Source: Algoriphagus vanfongensis DSM 17529 (GTDB taxonomy: Bacteria > Bacteroidota > Bacteroidia > Cytophagales > Cyclobacteriaceae). Taken from it: DNA of 64,000 nt. The notes below the pieces were generated by a model. It did not search any database, was not told where the DNA came from, and saw nothing but the letters and a program-made list of their open reading frames with translations. Made by a program: the position numbers and the translations under genes. This document shows positions 1 through 8,187 of the stretch, in pieces (position 1 is the first letter of the stretch; the number at the start of each line of letters is the position of its first letter). The DNA is taken from assembly GCF_000429465.1 (NCBI RefSeq), contig NZ_AUBX01000002.1:1-64000 (forward strand), written 5' to 3'.

Positions 1-35
1 GTTGGGTGCAAGCCAATGAAAAATAGATTATCAGA

Positions 36-440
36 ATGAATAAATATTTAGGCTCGTTTTTTCTACTTTTTGGAGTTTTGTTAGTTATTCAAAACATCAA
101 GTTGTTAATAGATAGGAATCAAATTCGTGATATTAAGTTAAATGGAGTTAAGGTAGAATCTGTTGTTAAATCAAATGATTGTGAAAATACTGGATTTGTT
201 ACATTCGAAACATCTTCTAAGAAGCTAATTGAGATGGAATTTGATAGTGATTGTTGGATTTTTGAAGTTGGAAACACACAAGTTTTTTATTACAGTGAGA
301 AATACCCTGGAAGGTATATCTTTCCAAATGAGTCAATAAGTACTATTAATGACCTTTTCATCTTAGGCTTAGCAATTTTATCTATTGTGGTTGGAACATC
401 ATTTATTAAGAAAAGAAGGCCAGCACCCAACAATAGCTAA
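36..440 (+). CDS. Small two-helix membrane protein (DUF3592-like)
   Basis: A 134-residue protein with an N-terminal hydrophobic helix (about residues 5-24), a roughly 75-residue polar, probably extracytoplasmic middle with three cysteines, and a second helix (about 105-124) followed by a basic KKRRP tail. This TM-domain-TM layout and size resemble DUF3592-type proteins, but the assignment is only by layout. It is the single gene of the first cassette unit: it starts 35 bp after the opening GTTGGGTGC, and its last codons overlap the closing half-site GCACCCAAC. No function can be given. Confidence 0.6.
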   Translation: MNKYLGSFFLLFGVLLVIQNIKLLIDRNQIRDIKLNGVKVESVVKSNDCENTGFVTFETSSKKLIEMEFDSDCWIFEVGNTQVFYYSEKYPGRYIFPNESISTINDLFILGLAILSIVVGTSFIKKRRPAPNNS

Positions 441-554
441 AATCCATGGCGAGAAAGTTGTTCAGTTGGCACACAAGAACAAGTTATACGATTAGAAAAA
501 TTAGAACGAATAGAAACCCGATGCGCCACGGCTTTTAGCCCGAACGTTGTGAGG
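423..554. repeat. attC-like site 1
   Basis: R''-like GCACCCAAC (423-431) is followed by AAT and an L''-like AGCTAAAA arm. The 3' side has GGCTTTTAGCC, a short spacer and the R' core GTTGTGAGG (546-554). GCTAAAA pairs with TTTTAGC. The R'' motif is the exact reverse complement of the bases at 1-9, not of its own R', as expected when R' belongs to the next cassette. Confidence 0.7.
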
Positions 555-563
555 CATATCAGA

Positions 564-1436
564 ATGAAGAAATACTTAGCCATACTTTTAATTTCAATAC
601 TTCTTTTTTCTTGCAATAAGGAAAAAGGGACAAAAATCTTTCAGGTATTTGAACAAAAGGAAAATGTAGTTGATACTACTTTTTTAAGAAGTGTTAATCT
701 CGAAAATATTAATCTATGTTATACCACCTTAACAGATCTCAAAAACAGCGGCTATGCTTTTGTTCCAACAACTCGGAATCAATCAGATTCATTGATCATG
801 GAGTATAAAAGACAAGGTGAGAACTTCTATTTAGATAACGATGAACAAATTTTAGTAGGAACTTATAGTGATTCAGAATTAATAAGTTCTGTTTGGTTGT
901 TAGAAGGATTTAACGGCAGCTTTTTAGGAAAATCCATTAACCTGAGTACTTATACAGTCAAACAAATGCTTTCTGATTTTCCTAGTTTTAAATGGTCGGT
1001 TACTGGTGCATCAAATCACTGGTACTATACCAACAATGACACAACAGTATTTTATATTGAAATTGATCGGTCAATAGAGCAATTTCCATTGGACGAAGAG
1101 CACTATTTAAACAACTCAATAGCGGGAGTTAAAATGGAATTATCATGCTGGAACATTTATGGTCCCAATTTTGGCAAAAAGGATACTGTTTCTATTAAAC
1201 CAATTTACGCGCCTTTAAATGATCCACACACAAACTATTACTTAGAGCAAAGAAAACCAGGCATTAAAACAACAATCAAGGAAATAACAACAACTGGTAA
1301 AAAGACAATTACTCAACAAAAAAGAATTGGAAAATGGAAGAATTTTAACCCTGACCATTCTCTAGAGTCGATAGAGTATTATAACAACGGAGAACTAATT
1401 AGGACTGAAAAAACGACCCCACAACAAATGCTATGA
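564..1436 (+). CDS. Hypothetical lipoprotein
   Basis: A lipoprotein of about 290 residues. The reading frame is open from a GTG at 549, but that lies inside the attC-like core, so the ATG at 564 (MKKYLAILLISILLFSC) is the better start. It gives a signal peptide with lipobox LLFSC. The mature part has no family I recognise. The C-terminal about 60 residues (KKTITQQKRIGKWKNF...SIEYYNNGELIRTEK) resemble one MORN/YwqK-type repeat, which is common in Bacteroidota lipoproteins. Its stop lies inside the following attC-like site, after the R'' motif. It is the only gene of the second cassette unit. Confidence 0.65.
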   Translation: MKKYLAILLISILLFSCNKEKGTKIFQVFEQKENVVDTTFLRSVNLENINLCYTTLTDLKNSGYAFVPTTRNQSDSLIMEYKRQGENFYLDNDEQILVGTYSDSELISSVWLLEGFNGSFLGKSINLSTYTVKQMLSDFPSFKWSVTGASNHWYYTNNDTTVFYIEIDRSIEQFPLDEEHYLNNSIAGVKMELSCWNIYGPNFGKKDTVSIKPIYAPLNDPHTNYYLEQRKPGIKTTIKEITTTGKKTITQQKRIGKWKNFNPDHSLESIEYYNNGELIRTEKTTPQQML

Positions 1437-1584
1437 ATGAATGGGGTTTTTTCGGTCAGGAAAGTTTGGTGGGAATTGGAAAGTACGCCACAAGTTTTAA
1501 ATTTAAATCAAGGCGTGGCTATGTTGCATAGGAAAGGTTAGTGCTATCTAATCCCCACTCATCATAGCTAAACCGTTGTAGGGC
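1417..1584. repeat. attC-like site 2
   Basis: R''-like CCCCACAAC (1417-1425) pairs 8 of 9 with the unit start GTTGTGAGG at 546. The L'' side ATGCTATGAATGAATGGGG is matched on the 3' side by CCCCACTCATCATAGC near 1551-1569, ending in the R' core GTTGTAGGGC (1575-1584). The CCCCA...TGGGGTTTTTT part could also terminate transcription of the lipoprotein gene. Confidence 0.7.
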
Positions 1585-1599
1585 ATTTGAAGAAAGACA

Positions 1600-2064
1600 A
1601 TGAAGTACAAGAATTATAAATCGGCAATTCACAATTTCACTCACTCTTTCATTAGCATAGACTATATGAAAAGTGGACGTCTAGCCGTAAATGTTTTGAT
1701 TGACTTGTATAACCTCGGACTTGAAACTAAGACAACATTTGACTTTGTCAACAAAACCATACAACCGGGCAAAACTGAATCAAAGGAGAGTAAACAGTTG
1801 CTAAATGATTATTTGGATTGGCTGCCAGAACACTTTTCAAATCACAACTGTGACTTGACCAAATTGGAGAAATTAGAAACAACAATTTGGACAGACTTCG
1901 ACTCAGCATTTTCGCCAACAAGAATGAATGATACTATTGAATTTACAGTCAACTCTGTGACAATTTGGAAAGCTGAAGAACGAGAAGAACAAACAATTGA
2001 GATTTCACAAACAGAGTTGATAAAGAAGAACTTTCTAAAGGTGAGAATTCCTGAAATGAAATGA
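1600..2064 (+). CDS. Hypothetical protein
   Basis: A 154-residue soluble protein with no signal peptide or membrane segment, rich in charged and aromatic residues. I do not recognise the family. It begins 24 bp after the R' core of the attC-like site, and its stop overlaps the next gene's start (ATGA at 2061-2064). The two form one bicistronic cassette that is probably translationally coupled. A role with the CPCC protein, for example as a toxin/immunity-type pair, is possible but unsupported. Confidence 0.55.
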   Translation: MKYKNYKSAIHNFTHSFISIDYMKSGRLAVNVLIDLYNLGLETKTTFDFVNKTIQPGKTESKESKQLLNDYLDWLPEHFSNHNCDLTKLEKLETTIWTDFDSAFSPTRMNDTIEFTVNSVTIWKAEEREEQTIEISQTELIKKNFLKVRIPEMK

Positions 2065-2342
2065 CAGCAACGAAAACAAAATATTACTGTCCGTGCTGTG
2101 GATACAACTCATTGGATGAAGAGCCGACAGGAACTTATCAAATCTGTGAAATCTGTTTTTGGGAAGACGACCCAATCCAATTTGACGATTGGAACTATGA
2201 AGGTGGAGCTAATAAGGTTTCGTTAATTCAGGGACAGAAAAACTTTGAAAAATTTGGTGCTGTTGAAAAGAGATTGATTCCTCACACCAAACAACCAACG
2301 AAGAAGAAATATGAACGAAATCCAAATTGGAAAAATAAATAA
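2061..2342 (+). CDS. CPCC-type cysteine-rich protein
   Basis: A 93-residue protein starting YYCPCCGYNSL, with a second cysteine pair ICEICFWEDDP and a conserved-looking D(D)W..EGGAN segment. This order matches the Cys_rich_CPCC family, small putative zinc-binding proteins of unknown function. The four cysteines could form a zinc ribbon at residues 10-32. It overlaps the upstream gene by the ATGA quartet. Five bases after its stop come the closing bases GCCCTACAAC of the cassette. Confidence 0.75.
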   Translation: MTATKTKYYCPCCGYNSLDEEPTGTYQICEICFWEDDPIQFDDWNYEGGANKVSLIQGQKNFEKFGAVEKRLIPHTKQPTKKKYERNPNWKNK

Positions 2343-2346
2343 AAAC

Positions 2347-2370
2347 GCCCTACAACAAAAGGTATAGGGT
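2347..2370. repeat. Collapsed attC-like site 3 (R'' joined to R')
   Basis: GCCCTACAAC (2347-2356) is the exact reverse complement of the unit start at 1575. Four bases later GGTATAGGGT (2361-2370) resembles the expected R' GTTATAGGGC, which would be cognate to GCCCTATAAC at 3274. The hairpin body normally lying between R'' and R' is missing, so the site appears to have lost its L''/L' stem. Confidence 0.5.
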
Positions 2371-2386
2371 ATTTTAAAAGACGACC

Positions 2387-2827
2387 GTGAAACAGACAAT
2401 AAACATAATAATCGGACTGACTTTAATTCTTTTCACTGCTTGTGGACAAGGACAAATAAAAACACCTGAAAACGCAATGACAAAATTTGACGAGTTCAAA
2501 ATCAAAGAAAAATTTCTACAAGACGACAAACTATTTTATCCAGGAATAGGCGACCCCAACCTAAAACCTGTTTTGACAGAAAAAATCAATCTTGCAGCTG
2601 ACGACTTTAAAAAACTTGCTGACAAAGGAAATGCAACAGACAAAGAATATCAAAACGCAATAAAAGTGGGACTTGAGAGATTTGCTGACCTTTACTTACA
2701 ACTTGACACAGAAGACAGAGAAAGAGTTTGTAGTTACTTTGAAGAGCTTATTGACATTGTAGGACTTGAAAGTTCAGGCGGACACTTGAACAACTTTATG
2801 TATGGATTTCAAATTGAAAAGAAATGA
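2387..2827 (+). CDS. DUF4844-like lipoprotein
   Basis: A 146-residue protein with a GTG start, a signal peptide and lipobox LFTAC followed by GQGQ. The mature part contains KFDEFKIKEKFLQDD..FYPG and a C-terminal DREKVC-like helix (TEDRERVCSYFEELIDIVGLESSGG.LNNFMYGF). From memory this matches the DUF4844 family of unknown function. It overlaps the next gene by ATGA (2824-2827), so the pair forms one cassette. Confidence 0.6.
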   Translation: MKQTINIIIGLTLILFTACGQGQIKTPENAMTKFDEFKIKEKFLQDDKLFYPGIGDPNLKPVLTEKINLAADDFKKLADKGNATDKEYQNAIKVGLERFADLYLQLDTEDRERVCSYFEELIDIVGLESSGGHLNNFMYGFQIEKK

Positions 2828-3282
2828 AATCAAAGCTGACAGATAAAGCGTTTCTATTTCCATTTTTAGCAATTTCTTTAATTATTGTTTCAGCTAAAAT
2901 TATTTTGGACAACTACCCTATTGACTTTTTAAAACTCCGGTGGATAGACTATTTTATGATAATCTTATTTTCTGTGACTCTTGTTTGGCTTATTAAATTT
3001 GAGGCCTTAAGAAAAATGATTTTTATAGAAATTACAAACAAACAAGTTTTTATTCAAAATATCTATTTAGCAAAAAGAAATATAGCTCTGAATGACTTAA
3101 TTGGTTTTAAAACACAAATTGAAGTAACTAGACTTGGAAACTATGAAGAAACGGTAATTTCAGCCAAAAATGACACAAAAATAATTTTATCGGAATTCTT
3201 CTTAGACAACTACAAAGATATAAAAGGCAGCTTGACAAAAAACATAATGGACTATGGTGGAGCAAGAAAAAACGCCCTATAA
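2824..3282 (+). CDS. Small membrane protein with C-terminal PH-like part
   Basis: A 152-residue protein with two N-terminal hydrophobic segments (about residues 9-28 and 40-58) and a soluble C-terminal half rich in beta-type sequence (FIEITNKQVFIQNIYLAKRNIALNDLIGFK). This recalls bacterial PH-domain membrane proteins but is not diagnostic. It is coupled to the upstream lipoprotein by ATGA. Its TAA stop lies inside the R'' motif GCCCTATAAC. Confidence 0.5.
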   Translation: MKSKLTDKAFLFPFLAISLIIVSAKIILDNYPIDFLKLRWIDYFMIILFSVTLVWLIKFEALRKMIFIEITNKQVFIQNIYLAKRNIALNDLIGFKTQIEVTRLGNYEETVISAKNDTKIILSEFFLDNYKDIKGSLTKNIMDYGGARKNAL

Positions 3283-3409
3283 CAGCAGCTACCCAAAAGG
3301 CGGGGTTTTGTGTTCCAAAGACAGTTTTGTGCTTAAAGGAAGTTTAGTTTTTCAAATCGAGCTTTGTGGTAAAAGTCCCGCCCTTCGGGTAGCTGTAAAA
3401 CGTTATGCA
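3274..3409. repeat. attC-like site 4
   Basis: R''-like GCCCTATAAC (3274-3283) is followed by AGCAGCTACCC and GGCGGG. The 3' arm CCCGCCCTTCGGGTAGCT pairs with these and ends in the R' core GTTATGCA (3402-3409), which is cognate to TGCATAAC at 4796. A short open frame across the palindrome is not considered a gene. Confidence 0.75.
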
Positions 3410-3431
3410 TTATTAAAAAACAACCAACTCA

Positions 3432-4802
3432 ATGGCATTTAAGAAAACAGTCCAAGAAAAATTAGAGACCAAATTTAATTCTCTTTCTCAACATTCTGAT
3501 GTTATAAGAAATGGACATGTTTTTAGTGTAGGAGAAGATGTGCTTTTGGAAGTTTCAGACACTGAAATGACCTACGGCATAAAGAGATATTCACCAACCT
3601 CAACTGACCCTCTATGGGATGATAATTTTGCTGTTACCTTACATTTAAGTCATGAGAACTTAAGCTTAGTAAATTCAAACCCTATAAACCCACCAAAAGG
3701 CTCAAAAAAAGTTTTTGATGTTTTTAAAAATATAGAGGGAGTTAATATTCAACGTATTCATATTGGAACTGCTGAAAATTCACTGAATGGTAATGACTTG
3801 TATGTAGCAAAAGATCTTTACACTACAATAAATGAAATAGACAGAGAAGAAGGTAAGGACAAAAGAGTTAGGGTGTTTAACAGGATTATCCCATTCTTTA
3901 ACTCAGAGTTTGGTATCGACATTTCTGAAATGGAAGTCGATAGAAATTATTCTTTGCTACTAAAAGAGATACTTTCAAGTGGAGAATTTTCACAACAAGA
4001 CATAGAGTCTTTCACTGAAAAATTAGAAGAAGGAGAATCAGCTAAAGTTGTGATTGAAAAACAGATTAACAAGCAAACCGAGTGGCTTATATCAACCATT
4101 GAAAGCTTATTGGAAATTGATAGGCTAACTAAACCAAAAGCTAAAGATTTTGGAAGTCTACATTTTAAATATTCCAAAGTCAGCATAACAGGTCCAGAGC
4201 ACTTAATGGAAAAAATTTTGACAGACTATGGACAATATTCACTTTTTGGAGTACCAGCACTACTGAATACGGATAAATATGTGATTCATGAGGGTAGCTC
4301 AAGGTCTCAGTTTGATCTTATCCTAATAAATCACTTAGGAGATATTGAGTTGGTTGAATTGAAAAGACCAGATCAATATCTTTTTGATTATGGGAATGGT
4401 AGAGGAAAGTTTTATCCTTCAAAAGACTTAGCAATAGCAATATCCCAAACTGAAAGATACATAACGGCAGTAACCAAAGACCATGATGATGAATATTTAA
4501 TTGATGGCAAGAAAATCAGGGATTTTATAAATGATGAGATTGGTAATACTATGTTCGTAGAATCCATTAGACCAAAAGCTCTAATAATTATTGGTTCTTG
4601 GGAAAAACTCGCAAAAGATTATGACAGTTTAAGTACAACTACTAAAAGCAAGGTGACAAAAGAAGAATATGACCAGGATTGTTTACAAGCATATAAGGAG
4701 TTACAGCACTCATTAAAAAATATTAAGATTATGACGTACTCTGAGTTGCTTGAGAATGCAAGGACAAGATTAGAACTTACAAAAGAAAATAACAATGCAT
4801 AA
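3432..4802 (+). CDS. sduA: Shedu-type nuclease (DUF4263), phage defence
   Basis: A 456-residue protein. The C-terminal part (about residues 275-450) carries GVPALLNTDKYVIHEGSSRSQFDLILIN..GDIELVELKRP, a PD-(D/E)XK-type core with D near residue 295 and ExK near 306-308. It is followed by a conserved-looking RPKALIIIGSWEKL segment. This is the DUF4263 signature of Shedu (SduA), a single-gene anti-phage system. The N-terminal about 250 residues are variable, as is usual in the family, and may sense the invader. It is alone in its cassette and its TAA stop lies within the closing TGCATAAC. Activity is inferred from the family. Confidence 0.75.
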   Translation: MAFKKTVQEKLETKFNSLSQHSDVIRNGHVFSVGEDVLLEVSDTEMTYGIKRYSPTSTDPLWDDNFAVTLHLSHENLSLVNSNPINPPKGSKKVFDVFKNIEGVNIQRIHIGTAENSLNGNDLYVAKDLYTTINEIDREEGKDKRVRVFNRIIPFFNSEFGIDISEMEVDRNYSLLLKEILSSGEFSQQDIESFTEKLEEGESAKVVIEKQINKQTEWLISTIESLLEIDRLTKPKAKDFGSLHFKYSKVSITGPEHLMEKILTDYGQYSLFGVPALLNTDKYVIHEGSSRSQFDLILINHLGDIELVELKRPDQYLFDYGNGRGKFYPSKDLAIAISQTERYITAVTKDHDDEYLIDGKKIRDFINDEIGNTMFVESIRPKALIIIGSWEKLAKDYDSLSTTTKSKVTKEEYDQDCLQAYKELQHSLKNIKIMTYSELLENARTRLELTKENNNA

Positions 4803-4932
4803 CAGCACCTAAGAAAACATGGGGTGGTCAGTGGTAAACGCCAGGCTCGTTCTTCGTGGCTATATTAGTCACGGGCGGACAGGAAAGAGCTTCGAAAGCC
4901 CCACGTTTCTTAGCTGCAAACCGTTGTAAGTA
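4796..4932. repeat. attC-like site 5
   Basis: R''-like TGCATAAC (4796-4803) is the exact reverse complement of GTTATGCA at 3402. AGCACCTAAGAAAACATGGGG pairs imperfectly with CCCCACGTTTCTTAGCTGC, and the site ends in the R' core GTTGTAAGTA (4923-4932). Confidence 0.75.
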
Positions 4933-4955
4933 ATGCCGAAAAACCCAGAAACCGA

Positions 4956-5750
4956 ATGAAAAAAACAATATTCGAAATTACCAAAATGGACTGTCCTTCA
5001 GAGGAAAATCTAATCCGAATGAAATTGGACGGAATTTCAAGTATTGCGAATTTGGACTTTGATATTCCGAACCGAAAACTGACTGTTTTTCACAGCGGAG
5101 AATCCGACCAAATCGAAAAGTCCGTTATTGAACTAAATTTAGGCGGAAAGAAAATCTCGACCGAACAGACCGACCAAACAGAATTTAATGAAAATGCAAA
5201 CCAAAAAAAGCTACTTTGGTCTGTACTTGCAATCAATTTTGCCTTTTTTATTATCGAAATGACAACAGGAATAATCTCAAAATCAATAGGTCTTGTTGCC
5301 GATAGTTTGGATATGCTTGCCGACAGTTTCGTATACGGAATTAGCTTGTTTGCGGTTGGCGGAACGTTGATTAAGAAAAAGCGGATTGCAAAACTTGCTG
5401 GATATTTTCAAATAACACTTGCGATTATTGGATTTGTGGAAGTTTTAAGAAGATTTTTTGGAAACGAGAAACTTCCCGATTTTTCGACAATGATTATCGT
5501 TTCGATTTTTGCACTTATTGCAAACGGTATTTGTCTTTACATTTTGCAAAAGTCAAAAAGCAAAGAAGAGGCTCATATGAAAGCGAGTATGATTTTCACA
5601 TCAAATGACGTGATTATCAATTTAGGAGTAATAATTGCTGGAATTTTGGTAAATTGGTTGAGTTCGAGCAAACCTGATTTGATTATCGGAACAATCGTTT
5701 TTGTTTTGGTAATTCAAGGAGCGTTTCGAATTTTGAAATTAAGTAAGTGA
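4956..5750 (+). CDS. Cation transporter, CDF family with HMA-like N-terminus
   Basis: A 264-residue protein. Residues 1-70 form a heavy-metal-associated-like domain (IFEITKMDCPSEE) in which the usual CxxC is reduced to CPSE. The rest has about five hydrophobic segments with the CDF-type intramembrane motif SIGLVADSLDMLADSFVYG. Such proteins export divalent metal ions by antiport. It lacks the usual long cytoplasmic C-terminal domain and is short for a CDF protein. Sole gene of its cassette. The metal cannot be deduced. Confidence 0.75.
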   Translation: MKKTIFEITKMDCPSEENLIRMKLDGISSIANLDFDIPNRKLTVFHSGESDQIEKSVIELNLGGKKISTEQTDQTEFNENANQKKLLWSVLAINFAFFIIEMTTGIISKSIGLVADSLDMLADSFVYGISLFAVGGTLIKKKRIAKLAGYFQITLAIIGFVEVLRRFFGNEKLPDFSTMIIVSIFALIANGICLYILQKSKSKEEAHMKASMIFTSNDVIINLGVIIAGILVNWLSSSKPDLIIGTIVFVLVIQGAFRILKLSK

Positions 5751-5762
5751 ATAAAAAAGCAC

Positions 5763-5961
5763 TACTTACAACAATGGCTATACGTAATGCGGGTTTTCTG
5801 CTAAACGAAAGGTTAGTGCATTTTAAGAAGTCCGCCAATACTTTAATTTGGTATTTAAAGTGAATAAAATAAAAACAAAATATAAACTATTGGCTCAGTG
5901 CAAATTTGAAACTTTCCGCTTTCAAATCCCGCACTACGCATAGCCGGGTCGTTGGCTGTAA
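5763..5961. repeat. attC-like site 6
   Basis: R''-like TACTTACAAC (5763-5772) is the exact reverse complement of GTTGTAAGTA at 4923. AATGGCTATACGTAATGCGGG pairs with CCCGCACTACGCATAGCC, and the site ends in the R' core GTTGGCTGTAA (5951-5961). At about 199 bp this is the longest intact site here. The A/T-rich loop holds no gene. Confidence 0.75.
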
Positions 5962-5991
5962 TGTAAAACGACATTCCCAAAAACAAAGAAA

Positions 5992-6459
5992 ATGACCCAA
6001 TCTGAACTTATAACTTTAAATTTTACAGAAATAAGGAGAAGAAGTATAAAACTTTGGAATGGGCTACCTGAGAAATATTATAATTGGAAACCTGACGAAA
6101 AAGCTATGAGTGCCTCAGAAATGATAAGACACATTTTGGAGGCTGATTATGGATGGAATATTATTATTAATCAAGGTGATATGAAAAATTATAGAACACC
6201 TTGGGAAAACCGACCATTCATTAACGTTACAGACGAACTTGAATTTGCCGAACCTCATAGAAAAGCATTTATAGAAAGTGTTAGGAAATTTTCGGATACG
6301 CAATTAAACGAAACCAAAATCATTCATCCAGGGAACGGAGAAAAGAAAATACTTGGAAAATATTTATTGCGCATTGGATATCACGAATCAGTTCACGCAG
6401 GACAATTTTTGTCGTATTTAAGAGCAATGAAAATTGATAGACCAAAAATATGGGATTGA
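5992..6459 (+). CDS. DinB-like metal-dependent protein
   Basis: A 155-residue protein with the four-helix DinB/YfiT pattern. Candidate metal-binding histidines lie in MIRHILEADYGW (near residue 47) and in GYHESVHAGQFLSYLR (near 131 and 135). The family includes thiol-dependent transferases and damage-inducible proteins; the substrate of this one is unknown. It is the single gene of a cassette opened by GTTGGCTGTAA and closed by CTACAGCCAAC at 6467, a 10 of 11 complement. Confidence 0.75.
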   Translation: MTQSELITLNFTEIRRRSIKLWNGLPEKYYNWKPDEKAMSASEMIRHILEADYGWNIIINQGDMKNYRTPWENRPFINVTDELEFAEPHRKAFIESVRKFSDTQLNETKIIHPGNGEKKILGKYLLRIGYHESVHAGQFLSYLRAMKIDRPKIWD

Positions 6460-6466
6460 AAAAACA

Positions 6467-6715
6467 CTACAGCCAACAACTAGGTTTTCGTTGCGTGCGT
6501 AGCACGAATCAATGAAACCGGTGTTGCACGGAACCGACGAGGTCTCTATGGAGATTGAATCAGTATTTTTTGAACGAAACTAGGTGACTGATTAGATTAA
6601 AAAAATAAATCGTAAGAGTAGATCCTGTATCAATTCAAAAAACCATTGTTGTTTTAGGTCTTTCCAATGCCTTTTGGAAGGGTTTTTTATTGCATGGGCA
6701 TAGCTTCGCCAGCCC
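6467..6715. repeat. R'' half-site followed by dispersed ~250-bp element, copy 1
   Basis: CTACAGCCAAC (6467-6477) closes the DinB cassette. It is followed directly by AACTAGGTTTTCGTTGCG and a hairpin CGTGC-GTA-GCACG. The next about 240 bp align with 14271-14520 (shared stretches include ACTAGGTTTTCGT, GCGTGCGTAGCACGAA, GAACGAAAC). In both places the element abuts an R'' motif. It holds no gene. Confidence 0.55.
6660..6688 (+). terminator. Rho-independent terminator-like hairpin
   Basis: CTTTCCAA and TTGGAAGG form an 8-bp stem (one G-T pair) around a six-base loop, followed by GTTTTTT. It would stop transcription leaving the DinB cassette before the IS remnants. Confidence 0.55.
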
Positions 6716-6730
6716 GATCAAAATCAGGAA

Positions 6731-7000
6731 TTAAAATTGGGTTGTGACAGCAGAAAAGACGGCCTTTGGAGGGCCACGCTTGGGTAGGCGCTGAATGCTT
6801 ACCATGCTTTCCTTCTGGCAGCAGTGGCAGTATCGTGGGTTATAGGTTTCAAGAATGCGGGGCTCCTTTTCTGGAATCGGAATTTCAAGTTCCCGATGAA
6901 TAAGCGGAATGATGAGTTGCTTAGCCGAGCTGCCGAGTATTCCAAAGTGGCGGATCCGAACCAGCCCTTTGGGTAAAATATGCATGGAAAACTGAAGGCT
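6731..7000 (-). pseudogene. IS91-family transposase, C-terminal fragment
   Basis: Read on the minus strand, the frame gives FSMHILPKGLVRIRHFGILG and later ILETYNPRYCHCCQKESM. This is the characteristic LPKGFVRIRHYG segment and terminal cysteine cluster of IS91-type Y2 transposases. The frame is open right up to the CCCCC terminus of the IS3-family element at 7001, where it is cut, so only about the last 85-90 codons survive. The rest of the gene is not found on the other side of the IS3 element. Confidence 0.75.
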
Positions 7001-7072
7001 CCCCCTTTTTTGGACAACTCTAAAATAGACAAAATCGGTTTTTGATGATGGCTATTGTTACTATTAAAGGTG

Positions 7073-7936
7073 TTAATTGTGGGTAACTTCGGAGAAGTTA
7101 TCCACTGTTAACGCCCGTTGCTGTGCAAACTCTACTGGAGAGCAGTTATTCAGGCTTCCATGTGGTCGGTGATGGTTGTAGTCCTCCAACCATTCCCTGG
7201 TAATCTCTCTGACCTCTTCGAGTGAAATAAAGGAATAATAATTCAATACTTCTGTTCTGTAGGTTTTGTTGAACCGTTCCACAAAAGCATTTTGCATGGG
7301 TTTCCCTGGTTGGATAAATAAGATTTTTACTTGGTTTGTTTCTGCCCAAGTCCTGAGTGGTTCGGCGATGAATTCCGGTCCATTGTCCACTCTGATCTGA
7401 CTGGGCAGGCCTCTCCATTCTTTCAATTCTTCCAATACCCTGACCACACGGAGTGAGGGCAGGCTGGCACCGATCTCGATATGGAGGGCTTCCCGGTTGA
7501 AGTCATCCAAAATGTTGAGCGTTCTGAAGCGCTGACCTGACATCAGGCTATCAGACATAAAATCCATCGACCAGCTGGAATTGACCAATTCCGGCTGAAT
7601 CAGGGGTTCCTTGACTCTTGCGGGGACTCTTCGCTTTCCTTTTCTGCGCATGCTCAGTTGGAGCAGTTTATAGACCCTATATACGCGTTTGTGATTCCAG
7701 GTGATTCCTTCTTTACGCATCCGCTTGTACAACAGCCAGAAGCCATATTGCCCAAAGCGATCTGCATATTCTCGTACTGTATCCACTACTTCTAAATCAT
7801 TTTTGACCGGCTTGTAATAAAATGCCGATCGGGAGTAGTCAACCAAGTCACAGGCCCTGATGATGGCGACGGGATAGCTGCCTAGTATGTACTCTACCCG
7901 CTGTCTTCTATCAGCAGGGCTCAGAACATTTTTCCC
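7073..7936 (-). CDS. IS3-family transposase OrfB (DDE integrase)
   Basis: The catalytic part of the transposase. Visible DDE-type landmarks are WSMDFMSD (first D), IRVDNGPEF (second D) and AFVERFNKTYRTEVL (E), after an HTH_21-like region (REYADRFGQYGFWLLYKRMRKEG). It has no obvious start of its own. It is expected to be made as an OrfAB fusion by a -1 shift at 7930-7936, so the coordinate given is the entry codon in this frame. It looks intact. Confidence 0.8.
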   Translation of the reverse strand, partial: GKNVLSPADRRQRVEYILGSYPVAIIRACDLVDYSRSAFYYKPVKNDLEVVDTVREYADRFGQYGFWLLYKRMRKEGITWNHKRVYRVYKLLQLSMRRKGKRRVPARVKEPLIQPELVNSSWSMDFMSDSLMSGQRFRTLNILDDFNREALHIEIGASLPSLRVVRVLEELKEWRGLPSQIRVDNGPEFIAEPLRTWAETNQVKILFIQPGKPMQNAFVERFNKTYRTEVLNYYSFISLEEVREITREWLEDYNHHRPHGSLNNCSPVEFAQQRALTVDNFSEVTHN

Positions 7937-8187
7937 AGGACATCCTTGAGAATCTTGTTGTCCAGGGCCAGCTCCGCGTACATCTGCTTGAGTTTCCGGT
8001 TTTCTTCCTCCAGCTCTTTGAGCCGTTTGAGTTCCTGGACTTCCATGCCTCCGTATTTCTTTTTCCAAGTGTAAAAAGTACCACGGTGGATTCCCAACTC
8101 CCGGCAAAGCTCATTAACATCCCGACCGGATTCATGTTCTTTCACAGCCTTGACGATCTGGCTTTCAGTAAATCTTGACTTCTTCAT
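7921..8187 (-). CDS. IS3-family transposase OrfA
   Basis: An 88-residue protein with an N-terminal helix-turn-helix (MKKSRFTESQIVKAVKEHESG...LCRELGIHRGTFYTWKKKYGGM) and a leucine-zipper-like coiled coil (about residues 55-85), typical of IS3 OrfA, which binds the terminal repeats. It overlaps orfB in the other frame. Translation that does not shift ends in MF followed by TGA at 7923-7921. Confidence 0.85.
   Translation of the reverse strand: MKKSRFTESQIVKAVKEHESGRDVNELCRELGIHRGTFYTWKKKYGGMEVQELKRLKELEEENRKLKQMYAELALDNKILKDVLGKMF
7930..7936 (-). other. Programmed -1 frameshift site G GGA AAA
   Basis: On the minus strand, in the orfA frame, the codons are CTG GGA AAA ATG TTC TGA. The heptamer G GGA AAA fits the X XXY YYZ rule for tandem -1 slippage and lies four codons before the orfA stop. 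Slippage puts ribosomes into the orfB frame (GGG AAA AAT GTT). A stimulatory structure downstream was not identified. Confidence 0.7.

Noticed and set aside
3254-3442. 62-codon open frame between the membrane protein and the Shedu gene
   Set aside because: It lies entirely across the attC-like palindrome and overlaps both neighbours; composition is that of the repeat, not of a protein.
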